Origin: Streptosporangium album
GTDB lineage: Bacteria; Actinomycetota; Actinomycetes; Streptosporangiales; Streptosporangiaceae
Reading direction: 5' to 3'
Assembly: GCF_014203795.1 (NCBI RefSeq)
Contig: NZ_JACHJU010000001.1
Location: 4,464,001 to 4,528,000 of the forward strand
Length of the DNA stretch: 64,000 nucleotides
This document shows positions 44,377 through 52,444 of the stretch, one piece after another. Under the pieces are notes generated by a model, which searched no databases, was not told the DNA's origin, and worked only from the letters and a program-made list of their open reading frames with translations. Made by a program: the position numbers and the translations under genes. The first letter of the stretch is position 1. Each line of letters opens with the position of its first letter.

Positions 44377-45950
44377 CGGGGAGTCGCCTTCTGCTTGTTC
44401 AGCGCGTTCGCAATCCAGGTGGCCGCGGTCTGGGCGCCGGACCGGATCGCGGTGCCGTCCTTGCTGCCGTCCACCACGGTGTAGCCCACGTCGACGACGA
44501 GGTTGTCGACGCGGAGCACCACGTGGCTCTTCTCGAGCCTGCCGGTCTTGCGGTTCTCGTAGAGGTCGTAGCCGAACGCCTCATCCCCGACCGGCTTGAC
44601 CTCCAGCGGTGCGGTGGCGCGGGCGGACCGGAGCCTGGCGTCGATCTCCGACCAGCTCCAGGCGGTCTCCCCGTTGGGCGTGGTGCCGTTGCGCTGGTTC
44701 ACGAAGAGCTCGTGCGCCTGGCGCGGACTCTTGCCCCACTGCTTGCCCGCGCCCGCGGGAGCCACCTCGAGACCGATGCCGGAGGTCACCCACTGGCAAC
44801 CTCCCTCGTTGGTCTGTTGCCCCTCGGCCTTCAGGGCCGGCAGGAGTTCCCTGACCGTGGCGGCCGGGACCAGCTTGCACAGGTTCACCGGAGTGGCGAA
44901 GGCCCCCGGCTTCTCGCCGAGCTTCACCGGTGTGCCGGAATCCGTACGGCCCGCCGCCAGATGGGCCACGCCCATGGCGGCTCCGACGGTCACCGCGACC
45001 ACCGCCACCTCGGCGACCGCCCACAGGACCGTCCGTCCGCTGCGCCGGACGGGTGCGGGGGGCAGAGGGGCGGACACCGGGGAAAGGGGCGCGGGCCCGT
45101 GGTGGGACTGGACGGGAAGCGGGGCCGGATGGCCGAGGGCGATCTCCTGCAGAGCCTGGGCGACGGCCTCGAAGGACGGCCGGGCCTCGGGAATGGGGGC
45201 GAGCATGAGCATCAGCAGCGGGCCCAGGGCCCCCGCCCGCTCGGGTGGCCTGGCCGGTTCGGTGAGTACCCGGCTGATCGCCGAGATCGGCGTCTCGGCC
45301 GGGTGCGGAGGCATGCCTTCGACGGCGAAGTAGAGCGTGGCGCCCAGGGACCACAGGTCGGATGCGGGGCCCCCGCGCTCGCCGCGCAGCCGTTCCGGGG
45401 CGATGTAGTTGGGCGAGCCGACCAGATGACTGGTGCCTCCCTCCGCGCCCTCGCCCTCGATCACGGCGATGCCGAAGTCGGTGAGGACGGCCCGGCCGGT
45501 CCGGGTGAGGAAGATGTTTCCCGGCTTGACGTCCCGGTGCACCACTCCGGCGGCGTGCGCTGCTGCGAGTGCGCTGAGGATGACCACGCCGACCCTGGCG
45601 GCCTGGCGGACCGGCAGCGGCTGCCGCTCGCGGACGGTCTGCTCCAGGGACGCGCCCGACAGCAACTCCATGACGAGCCAGGGACGCTCCTGCTCGACGA
45701 CCACGTCGTGCACGGTCACGATCGACGGATGTTTGAGCCGGGCGGCCAGGTTGGCCTCCTGGAGCGCCGCCGCGTAGATCTCCTCCCGCCGGCCGGGGTC
45801 GAGGTCCGGCGGGAGCCGTACCTCCTTGACCGCCACGTCACGGCCGAGCATCTCGTCGGCGGCAAGCCAGACGGTGCCCATCCCGCCCTCGGCGAGGGGG
45901 TTGAGCAGCCTGTAGCGGTCCGCTAGCACTCGACTGTCGATCCTGCTCAC
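44373..45950 (-). CDS. Membrane Ser/Thr protein kinase, active type (first of cassette)
   Basis: About 525 residues from the GTG at 45950, chosen because the kinase domain begins at once; the frame is open far upstream into repeat DNA. Motifs: AEGGMGTVW (20-28), K42 (VAVKEV), HRDVKPGN (138-145), DFG (158-160), GSPNYIAPERL. A membrane helix (about 300-325) leads to an exported domain with LCKLVPAATVRELLP...CQW, similar to the other three. The stop overlaps the next start as ATGA. First gene of a four-gene operon. Confidence 0.92.
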   Translation of the reverse strand: MSRIDSRVLADRYRLLNPLAEGGMGTVWLAADEMLGRDVAVKEVRLPPDLDPGRREEIYAAALQEANLAARLKHPSIVTVHDVVVEQERPWLVMELLSGASLEQTVRERQPLPVRQAARVGVVILSALAAAHAAGVVHRDVKPGNIFLTRTGRAVLTDFGIAVIEGEGAEGGTSHLVGSPNYIAPERLRGERGGPASDLWSLGATLYFAVEGMPPHPAETPISAISRVLTEPARPPERAGALGPLLMLMLAPIPEARPSFEAVAQALQEIALGHPAPLPVQSHHGPAPLSPVSAPLPPAPVRRSGRTVLWAVAEVAVVAVTVGAAMGVAHLAAGRTDSGTPVKLGEKPGAFATPVNLCKLVPAATVRELLPALKAEGQQTNEGGCQWVTSGIGLEVAPAGAGKQWGKSPRQAHELFVNQRNGTTPNGETAWSWSEIDARLRSARATAPLEVKPVGDEAFGYDLYENRKTGRLEKSHVVLRVDNLVVDVGYTVVDGSKDGTAIRSGAQTAATWIANALNKQKATPR

Positions 45951-46147
45951 CCCGTTCGATGTCCCATCGCGGACAGAAACATAGCCACTTAGCGCCTTAT
46001 GGACCAATGAATGGGCCTCGCTGCCGGTTCCCCGGCCAGGTCCTGGAGGCCTGCGTGGTCCGCTTACGTCCGAGATGAGTGGTTTTATCGGGTACGGCGG
46101 GTCGTGCCGGAGCGCTGTGGCCGGGTAGGCGGTACGGGGGATCCCTT

Positions 46148-46468
46148 GTGCGCTGCGGGTGTTCCGGGGTTTCGGTGTTCGCGCTGCGGTGGGTGGGTGT
46201 TCCGGCCGGCCGTCGCAGTTGCCGTCCGGTGTTTCAGGCCTCCGGCCTGGCGGGCGCGGTGGTTGCGCTTTTTTATAAGCCGGCCGGAACACCCACCCAC
46301 CTCCGCGCCAGACGGCCCCGCCGTACGGCGTGCGGACCGTAGCCGCTCACTCTCCGGCCGCCCAGCGATCCCGCTGACGCTGAAGCAATCCGCGCGGGGC
46401 CGTTCAGGGCCGGTCGCCGCCGCTGAAGCCTCCCTCTCCCACCACTTCAGGGCCGACCGCCGTAGGGA
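46148..46468 (+). repeat. Left arm of a roughly 320-bp inverted duplication
   Basis: This segment reappears in reverse complement at about 47031-47365. The inner part around 46181-46275 differs from its partner at only one or two positions in about 97; the outer part (46381-46468) is roughly 80% identical by eye. The arm includes one diverged copy of the 32-bp unit that is expanded in the right arm. Coordinates are approximate at the edges. Confidence 0.8.
46188..46301 (+). repeat. 114-bp palindromic element with perfect 23-bp terminal inverted repeats, copy 1
   Basis: The ends (46188-46210 and 46279-46301, beginning GGTGGGTGGGTGTTCCGG) are exact inverted repeats of 23 bp. The interior has a second small palindrome (CAGGCCTCCGGCCTG) and an unusual TTTTTTATAA run. 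There is no coding frame. Size and structure are those of a MITE-like or REP/BIME-like element. No flanking target duplication is evident. Confidence 0.7.
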
Positions 46469-46532
46469 GGAGAGAGGTCGGAGCACCGGGACGGAAGTGC
46501 GGGCTCGCCGATAGGTGATCGTTTGATGGGAA

Positions 46533-46748
46533 GTGCACGGTCGGATTGCCCGGGAGGCGCGCACTTCTCAACAGATGATCTTCGTGGGGGCGTGTCAGGG
46601 AATGGGGGAGGCGGAACCAGACGGTTACCTGGAAGGTCCAGCAGACGTGCGGCGGCATGGAAACGTGTTCGACTACCTCAGAGCAGTGGCCCTCAGCCCC
46701 GCAGATACCGCGGCTACGCTAATGGGCGCGCCAAAGAATCTGGCGTGA
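46533..46748 (+). pseudogene. 3' fragment of an XRE-family (DUF5753) regulator
   Basis: The last 48 codons before the TGA at 46746 read like the C-terminus of actinomycete XRE regulators with DUF5753: YLEGPADVRRHGNVFDYLRA then ALSPADTA. The helix-turn-helix and most of DUF5753 are missing; the open frame upstream (from 46533) is not similar. The stop overlaps a GTG of the DUF397 frame, which is the usual arrangement of these gene pairs. Confidence 0.7.
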
Positions 46749-46771
46749 GCTTCCATCGGAAGGGGCACCGG

Positions 46772-46987
46772 ATGGTCACCCCGGCAGATCTGTCGAGTGT
46801 CGTCTGGTGCAAGGGTTCACGCAGCGGGGGAAACGGAGACCGCGTGGAGGTCGCCACGCTCGCCCATGGCCACGTAGGTGTTCGCGACCGCAAGGACGGA
46901 GCCGGGCCCGTGTTGGGTTTCGCGCCAGGCGAGTGGCACGCCTTCCTCGGTGGCGTCAGAAACGGTGAGTTCGACGCCCAGCCGTAG
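46772..46987 (+). CDS. DUF397 protein
   Basis: The 71-residue product matches DUF397, small proteins that pair with XRE/DUF5753 regulators and often control development or antibiotic production. Motifs: VVWCKGSRSGGNGDRVEVA, then GVRDRKDGAGPVLGF and EWHAFLGGVRNGEFD. The ATG at 46772 has AAGGGG upstream; a GTG at 46745 overlapping the previous stop is the alternative. Its regulator partner is a broken fragment, so it may be orphaned. Confidence 0.82.
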   Translation: MVTPADLSSVVWCKGSRSGGNGDRVEVATLAHGHVGVRDRKDGAGPVLGFAPGEWHAFLGGVRNGEFDAQP

Positions 46988-47030
46988 CCGGCCTTTCTGT
47001 CTGACGGAACAAGACGAAGACGGAACACGT

Positions 47031-47365
47031 GCTCCCTACGGTGAGTAGCCCTGAAGTGGTGGGAGAGCGAGGCTTCAGCGGCGGCGTTCAACTCTGTGCT
47101 GGCCTGCCACGGATTGCTTCAGCGTCAGCGGGATCGCTGGCGGCCCGGAAGCAAGAAACTGCGGTCTGCACGCCGTACGGCGGAGCAGTCTGGCGCGGAG
47201 GTGGGTGGGTGTTCCGGCCGGCGTATAAAAAAGCGCGACCACCGCGCCCGCCAGGCCGGAGGCCTGAAACACCGGACGGCAACTGCGACGGCCGGCCGGA
47301 ACACCCACCCACCGCAGCGCGAACACCGAAAACCCCGAAACACCCACAGCGCGAACACCGAAAAC
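47031..47365 (-). repeat. Right arm of the inverted duplication
   Basis: This is the reverse complement partner of 46148-46468, given on the opposite strand. The two arms enclose about 560 bp with the XRE fragment and DUF397. Differences cluster at the inner edges; the palindromic core is nearly identical. The arm merges into the 32-bp tandem array. Confidence 0.8.
47200..47313 (-). repeat. 114-bp palindromic element with perfect 23-bp terminal inverted repeats, copy 2
   Basis: The element has exactly the same length and terminal repeats (47200-47222 and 47291-47313) as copy 1, in the opposite orientation. The 68-bp interiors differ at two positions. It lies inside the right arm of the larger inverted duplication. 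Confidence 0.7.
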
Positions 47366-47460
47366 CCCGAAACACCCACAGCGCGAACACCGAAAACCCC
47401 GAAACACCCACAGCGCGAACACCGAAAACCCCGAAACACCCACAGCGCGAACACCGAGAA
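47317..47460 (+). repeat. 32-bp tandem direct repeat array
   Basis: Units beginning GCGCGAACACCGAAAACCCC start at 47317, 47349, 47381, 47413 and 47445, an exact 32-bp period with almost no variation (the last copy is partial). There are no spacers. The array ends 10 bp before the start codon of the phosphotransferase gene. One related, diverged unit occurs in the left arm near 46150-46182, so the array expanded after the duplication. Confidence 0.9.
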
Positions 47461-47470
47461 CCAGGGACCT

Positions 47471-48253
47471 ATGACGGACAGGGAAGTACTGACGGGTAGC
47501 GGCGTCAACGAGGTCGTCCGGATCGGGGCGACCGTGCGCCGGCCCACCGGGCCGTGGACACCGCTGATTCACGGCCTTCTCCGCCATCTACGGGAGCAGG
47601 GTTTCACCGCAGCCCCGGCGGTGCACAGTGTGACCGGCGACGGCTTCGAGATCCTGGACTTCATCCCGGGAGAGGTGAGTAACTACCCGATGACGCCCGC
47701 CGCCGCCTCCATGCGTGCACTGGAGAGTGCGTCGGAGCTGCTGCGGGCCTACCACGACAGCACGATCGGATACGCGAGGGACGTGACCGACGGCTGGATG
47801 CTGCCTGCGAGAACGCCTGCCGAGGTGATCTGTCACGGTGACTACGCCCCGTACAACTGCGTGCTCGACGGGGACGAGGTGGTGGGGATCATCGACTTCG
47901 ACACGGCGCACCCGGCCCCTCGGCTCTGGGACATCGGGTACGCCGTGTACCGCTGGGCGCCGACCAGCTCGCCCGACAACCCCGACGGGTTCGGGACGAC
48001 GGAGGAGCAGGCCAGGCGAGCCCGGATATTCTGCGACCGCTACGGACTGGACGCGGCCGGCAGGGCCGGTCTGGTGGACACCGTCATCGCCCGGTTGCAC
48101 GCACTCGTGGACTTCATGCGGACCGAGGCCGCACGCGGGAACCAGGCGTTCGCCCGGCATCTCGCGGAGGGGCACCATCTGCTGTATCTGGGCGATGCCG
48201 CGTACGTGAGAGAACAGCGCCACGTCTTCGACCGGCATCTTCTGGCCACCTAG
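47471..48253 (+). CDS. Aminoglycoside phosphotransferase (APH)-family kinase
   Basis: The 260-residue product has the APH catalytic motif ICHGDYAPYNCVLDGDEVVG and the metal-binding IIDFDTAHPAPRLWD. The ATG at 47471 with AGGGA upstream is chosen; the frame continues upstream through the tandem array but that part is repeat-encoded. APH-family enzymes phosphorylate aminoglycosides, choline, homoserine or other small molecules; the substrate cannot be assigned, and resistance is not implied. Confidence 0.85.
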   Translation: MTDREVLTGSGVNEVVRIGATVRRPTGPWTPLIHGLLRHLREQGFTAAPAVHSVTGDGFEILDFIPGEVSNYPMTPAAASMRALESASELLRAYHDSTIGYARDVTDGWMLPARTPAEVICHGDYAPYNCVLDGDEVVGIIDFDTAHPAPRLWDIGYAVYRWAPTSSPDNPDGFGTTEEQARRARIFCDRYGLDAAGRAGLVDTVIARLHALVDFMRTEAARGNQAFARHLAEGHHLLYLGDAAYVREQRHVFDRHLLAT

Positions 48254-48391
48254 ATGTATTGGTCATGGACGTTGGCGCCCGCTCCGCGGATGCTCAACCG
48301 CCTCGATCGATGGTGGAGACACTGGGTTTCCGGTGGCTTCCACTGTCGGTGAAGGTCATCTATCGTCGTGGTTCACACCGCGATCGCCGAG

Positions 48392-48428
48392 GTTTCCATG
48401 ACCGGGTTTCCATGACCGGGTTTCCATA
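48392..48428 (+). repeat. 14-bp direct repeats upstream of the WD40 kinase
   Basis: GTTTCCATGACCGG occurs at 48392-48405 and 48406-48419, followed by a partial third unit (GTTTCCATA). The repeats end 20 bp before the TTG start of the kinase gene. They could be regulator-binding iterons or slippage products. Confidence 0.6.
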
Positions 48429-48447
48429 AAAGGGGAAGAGGTGGGCG

Positions 48448-50460
48448 TTGCCGGGTCGCCGCCCGCTGGAGCCGGGAGATCCCGAGCGGATCGGTGATCA
48501 CCTGCTGATCGGGGTGCTGGGTGAGGGCGGTCAGGGCATCGTCTATCGCGCCCGTACCCCGACCGGCACACCGGTGGCGATCAAGGTGCTGCACGCCCGG
48601 ACGGCGGCCGATCCCGGTGCGGGCCGGCGGCTGCTGCGCGAGGCCGAGATCGCCCGCCGGATCGCGCCCTTCTGCACCGCGCGGGTGCTGGACATGGGGG
48701 TGTTTCGCGGTCGTCCCTACATCGTCAGTGAATACATCCCCGGGATCGCGCTGGACGCGTTGGTGGCCCGGGACGGTCCGCGTGCCGGCAGTGGTCTGCA
48801 CCGTCTGGCGGTGGCCACGTTGACCTCGCTGGCCGCGATCCATCGGGCCGGGGTCGTCCATCACGATGTCAAGCCCGGCAATGTCATCTTGGGCCCGGAG
48901 GGTCCGGTGGTCATCGATTTCGGGATCTCGCGGGTGCTGGAGCAGGTGAGTACGCGTTCGGGTCCGGTGGGTACCCCGGCGTACATGGCGCCTGAGCGGT
49001 TCGAGCGCCGGCCGGCCGGGCCGGCGGCCGATGTGTTCGGGTGGGCGGCCACGATGGTGTTCGCCGCGACGGGTCATCCGGCTTTCCGCGGGCCGTCCCT
49101 GCCCGCGGTGATGCATGCCATCGTGGTGGGTGAGCCCGATCTGGACGGGGTGGCGGAGGAGTTGCGTCCGTTGCTGGCGGCGTGTCTGGACAAACGTCCG
49201 GGTGAGCGGCCCGGTGCCGCTGTGGTGTTGCGTCATCTCACCCATGACTATCGGCCTGGTCTTTCCGTTCTGCCGGGCTTGGTGCCGGGTGGGTCGGTGG
49301 GGGTGAGTGTGCCGGTCGGTTCGGTGTCGGGGGTCACCTCTGGCCGGCGGCGTCGTGTGCTGCTCGGTGGTCTGATCGCGTTGGCCGCCGCCGGGGTCGG
49401 CGTGGCCGTCCCCTCCTGGCTGAGCAGGCCGGACGGGGCCGGTTCAGGGACGGTTGTCGGTACGAACTCCACGGCCCCGTCGGGAAACGTTCCGGGCACG
49501 CCTCTGACCGGTTACGTGGGCGGTGTCCTGTCTGTCGCGTTCGGGCGGCTGAACGGGGCCGCGGTCGCCGTCTCCGGTGGCGGCGACGGCACGGTGCGGG
49601 TGTGGGACCTGACGGCGGGGAAGCAGACCGGCACCTCCTTGTCCGGTCACGCGGGCGGTGTCCTGTCCGTGGCGTTCGGACAGGTGAACGGGGTGACCGT
49701 TGTCGTCTCCGGTGGTGACGACGGCACGGTGCGGGTGTGGGATCTGGCGGCGGGCAGGCAGCTCGGTGCGCCTCTGGGAGGTCACGCCGGTGTTGTCCGT
49801 TCGGTGGCGTTGGGGCAGGTGGGCGGGAAGGCGGTCGTCGTCTCCGGTGGTGACGACGGCACGGTCGGGGTGTGGGACCCGGTGGCGGGCAGGCGGGTCG
49901 GTCTACCTCTGAGCGGGCACGTGGGTGTCGTCCGTTCGGTGGCGTTGGGGCAGGTGGGCGGGAAGGCGGTCGCCGTCTCCGGTGGTGACGACGGCACGGT
50001 GCGGGTGTGGGATCTGGCGGCGGGCAGGCAGCTCGGTGAATCCCTGGTCGGCCACGTGGGGACCGTCTGGTCGGTGGCGGTCGGGCAGATGGACGGGAGG
50101 GCGGTCGCCGTCTCCGGTGACAGCGCCGTGCGGGTGTGGGATCTGGCGAGGGGCAGGCAGCTCGGCGCGCCTCTGGCCGGTCATGCCGGGTCTGTCCGTT
50201 CGGTGGCGGTCGGGCAGGCGGAGGGCAGGGCGGTCGTCGTCTCCGGTGGCGGCGACGGCACGGTGCGGGTGTGGGATCTGGCGGCGGGCAGGCAGCTCGG
50301 CGCGCCTCTGGCCGGTCATGCCGGGTCTGTCCGTTCGGTGGCGTTGGGGCAGGTGGGCGGGAGGGCGGTCGCCGTCTCCGGCGACGACGACGGCACGGTG
50401 CGGGCGTGGAGCATCACCATGTCGGGCCGTTCTCCAGGCCCCCGATTATTTTCCGGTTGA
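48448..50460 (+). CDS. Ser/Thr protein kinase with seven WD40 repeats
   Basis: The 670-residue protein has a kinase domain (GEGGQGIVY at 25-33, VAIK lysine about 46, catalytic loop VVHHDVKPGN, DFGIS), a membrane helix (about 308-326) and seven WD40 repeats (about 350-668), each with GTVRVWDLAAGRQLG-like ends, enough for one propeller outside the membrane. The catalytic loop has HHD instead of HRD. The start is a TTG with GAGGTG upstream. The blades are unusually alike, also at DNA level, indicating recent repeat expansion. Confidence 0.9.
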   Translation: MPGRRPLEPGDPERIGDHLLIGVLGEGGQGIVYRARTPTGTPVAIKVLHARTAADPGAGRRLLREAEIARRIAPFCTARVLDMGVFRGRPYIVSEYIPGIALDALVARDGPRAGSGLHRLAVATLTSLAAIHRAGVVHHDVKPGNVILGPEGPVVIDFGISRVLEQVSTRSGPVGTPAYMAPERFERRPAGPAADVFGWAATMVFAATGHPAFRGPSLPAVMHAIVVGEPDLDGVAEELRPLLAACLDKRPGERPGAAVVLRHLTHDYRPGLSVLPGLVPGGSVGVSVPVGSVSGVTSGRRRRVLLGGLIALAAAGVGVAVPSWLSRPDGAGSGTVVGTNSTAPSGNVPGTPLTGYVGGVLSVAFGRLNGAAVAVSGGGDGTVRVWDLTAGKQTGTSLSGHAGGVLSVAFGQVNGVTVVVSGGDDGTVRVWDLAAGRQLGAPLGGHAGVVRSVALGQVGGKAVVVSGGDDGTVGVWDPVAGRRVGLPLSGHVGVVRSVALGQVGGKAVAVSGGDDGTVRVWDLAAGRQLGESLVGHVGTVWSVAVGQMDGRAVAVSGDSAVRVWDLARGRQLGAPLAGHAGSVRSVAVGQAEGRAVVVSGGGDGTVRVWDLAAGRQLGAPLAGHAGSVRSVALGQVGGRAVAVSGDDDGTVRAWSITMSGRSPGPRLFSG

Positions 50461-50520
50461 GATCGGACGGAAGGGTCGATACGGTTGCCTTCCCTTCGAG
50501 CAAGAGGAGGTGAGGAGTAG

Positions 50521-50571
50521 ATGTTCGCCACCATGATCACGCGCTCCCGCCTCGGGCGACAGGCCGCCTGA
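50521..50571 (+). CDS. Possible 16-residue leader peptide
   Basis: An ATG at 50521 follows an excellent ribosome site (AGGAGGTGAGGAG) and encodes MFATMITRSRLGRQAA before TGA, 34 bp upstream of the GNAT start. Such a strong site before so short a frame suggests a regulatory leader or a small peptide, but chance cannot be excluded. Confidence 0.35.
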   Translation: MFATMITRSRLGRQAA

Positions 50572-50605
50572 GAGCCGGGGAGCGCACGCTCTCTCGGAGT
50601 CTCAC

Positions 50606-51547
50606 TTGACTGCTCTGCTGTTCCGTCCGCTCGAAGTGGGCGAGTTCGACCTGTTCCACAGCTATGGCCCGCTGCCCGCCTCCGGTGTCGGCGCGCGCAA
50701 CCTCCCCTTCGAAGAGCTCGGCTACCGGCCGGAGTGGCTCTGGGTCGCGCTGCGCGGTGACGAGGTGGTCGCCCGTGCCGCGTTCTGGGGCCCGCCGGGC
50801 TCCGAGCACCCCTTCACCCTCGACTGGTTCGACCCGGGCACCGGACCCGACCGGATCGAGGTGGGCGCCGCGCTGCTGCGGGCCGCCTACGCCGCGCTGG
50901 TCACCCCTGAATACTCGACGCCCGCCGGTGCGCGGCCTGACTTCCACCTGTTCCTGCCGGCCGACTGGAACGAGCGGCCGGACGCCGTGGCCGACGTCGC
51001 CGACCGGGTCGAGGCGGCCGGGAAGGCCGGGCTGCGCAGGTTCATCGAACGGCTCAACCTGCGCTGGACCCCCGAGTACGGCCTGCCGCCCAGGTCCACC
51101 CGGCTCACCTTCACGCCCGCCACCGACGACGCGCTCGTCCTCGACCTGCTGGCCAGGACCTTCCCCGACAGTCTCGACGCCTACAGCGTGACCGACGCCG
51201 AGAAGCACGGCGCCCGGAGGGCCGCTGAGATCATCCTGGGCGAGGTCGCGGACTTCCCCGGCGGCCGCGACCGCTGGCGGCTGGCCCACGACGCCTCCGG
51301 TGACCTGGTCGGCATCGTGATGCCCACCCGCAACTCCCGCTTCGCGACGATCGGCTACATCGGGGTGGACGCCGCCCATCGGGGCCACGGCTACGCCGCC
51401 GACATGGCCGCCGAGGCGCTGCACATCTTCACCGCCGAGGGCGAGCCCGAAGTCAGGGACAACACCGACGTGGGCAACGCGCCCATGGCGGCCGCGTTCG
51501 CCCGGATCGGCTACCGGATCACCGGCCGTCGGCTGATCATGGTCTGA
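50606..51547 (+). CDS. GNAT-family N-acetyltransferase
   Basis: The 313-residue product has its GNAT acetyl-CoA site in the C-terminal half (IGYIGVDAAHRGHGYAADMA, then DVGNAPMAAAFARIGYR). The N-terminal half (about 1-170) looks like a second, degenerate GNAT domain. The start is TTG with GGAG 8 nt upstream. The family acetylates amines on small molecules or proteins; the substrate is unknown. A hairpin at 51552-51579 closes the gene. Confidence 0.85.
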   Translation: MTALLFRPLEVGEFDLFHSYGPLPASGVGARNLPFEELGYRPEWLWVALRGDEVVARAAFWGPPGSEHPFTLDWFDPGTGPDRIEVGAALLRAAYAALVTPEYSTPAGARPDFHLFLPADWNERPDAVADVADRVEAAGKAGLRRFIERLNLRWTPEYGLPPRSTRLTFTPATDDALVLDLLARTFPDSLDAYSVTDAEKHGARRAAEIILGEVADFPGGRDRWRLAHDASGDLVGIVMPTRNSRFATIGYIGVDAAHRGHGYAADMAAEALHIFTAEGEPEVRDNTDVGNAPMAAAFARIGYRITGRRLIMV

Positions 51548-51551
51548 CCCG

Positions 51552-51579
51552 TCGGGGCCTCTGCCCGCGGAGGCCCCGA
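51552..51579 (+). terminator. Terminator after the GNAT gene
   Basis: Arms TCGGGGCCTC (51552-51561) and GAGGCCCCGA (51570-51579) form a perfect 10-bp stem with an 8-nt loop 5 bp after the stop codon. A CTTTT run follows about 10 bp later. Confidence 0.65.
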
Positions 51580-51721
51580 CGCGGGGCCTGCTTTTCGGTT
51601 CCTTCGCCGGCGGACGCCGTCTCCGGATGCGGGGCCGTCCTGGGGTTCTCCCCGCCGAATGTGCAGAACCTGCACAATTCATCACAGGATGTCTGCACAG
51701 GCCCGGTCTACGCTGCCGGGC

Positions 51722-52411
51722 ATGACATCCCCTCAGCAACGACATGTCCTCGTGGTGGAGGACGACGAGACGATCGCGCGGGCCGTACGGCACCGGCTGG
51801 CCGCCGAGGGCTTCGACGTCCATGTCGTCGGGGACGGAGAGGGAGCGCTCGCGGCCTACGCGAGGTCGGCACCCGACGTGGTGGTCCTCGACCGGCTGCT
51901 GCCGGGCCTCGACGGGCTGGAGGTGTGCCGGCGGATGCAGGCCGCCCGCCCGGTGCCGGTGCTCATGCTCACCGCGCTGGGGGAGGAGACCGACCTGCTC
52001 GTGGGGCTCGGGGTCGGTGCCGACGACTACATGACCAAGCCGTTCAGCATGCGCGAGCTGGTCGCCCGGGTGCACGCGCTGCTGCGACGGGTGGAACGGG
52101 CCTCCCAGCTCGCCGTGGTGGACACGGTCGTCCGCGCCGGAGACGTCGAGATCGACACCGCCGAGCGCCGGGTCTACGTGCGGGGCGCCGAGGCCCAGCT
52201 CACCCGGACGGAGTTCGACCTGCTCTGCCGCCTCGCCGAACGGCCGGGCCAGGTGTTCGAGCGGGAGCGGCTGCTGGCCGACATCTGGGGGTTCTCCGAG
52301 GCCGCCGCCACCCGGACGGTCGACAGCCACGTGCGCGCCCTGCGCCGCAAGCTCGGCCCCGGCGTCGTCCGGACCGTCCACGGAGTCGGCTACGCCCTCG
52401 TCCGCCGGTGA
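51722..52411 (+). CDS. OmpR-family response regulator
   Basis: The 229-residue regulator has a receiver domain (VLVVEDDETIARAV, acceptor Asp in VVVLDRLLPGLDG, Lys in DDYMTKPFSMREL) and a winged helix (LTRTEFDLLCRLAERPGQVF, then RTVDSHVRALRRKLGP). The ATG at 51722 is preferred over an upstream one that lacks a ribosome site. It is 33 bp upstream of the fused sensor kinase, its partner. Confidence 0.94.
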   Translation: MTSPQQRHVLVVEDDETIARAVRHRLAAEGFDVHVVGDGEGALAAYARSAPDVVVLDRLLPGLDGLEVCRRMQAARPVPVLMLTALGEETDLLVGLGVGADDYMTKPFSMRELVARVHALLRRVERASQLAVVDTVVRAGDVEIDTAERRVYVRGAEAQLTRTEFDLLCRLAERPGQVFERERLLADIWGFSEAAATRTVDSHVRALRRKLGPGVVRTVHGVGYALVRR

Positions 52412-52444
52412 GCCGATCGCCCTTTCCGACACTCGAACACATGG

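Noticed and set aside
45951..46292. N-terminal extension of the first kinase of the cassette
   Set aside because: The open frame passes through the palindromic repeat DNA and has no family similarity; the kinase domain begins right after the GTG at 45950.
47317..47460. CRISPR-like array of 32-bp repeats
   Set aside because: The units follow each other without spacers and no cas gene is present; it is a simple tandem repeat.
47096..47470. N-terminal extension of the APH-family protein
   Set aside because: It would be encoded by the inverted repeat and the tandem array; ATG 47471 has a ribosome site and gives a normal-length enzyme.
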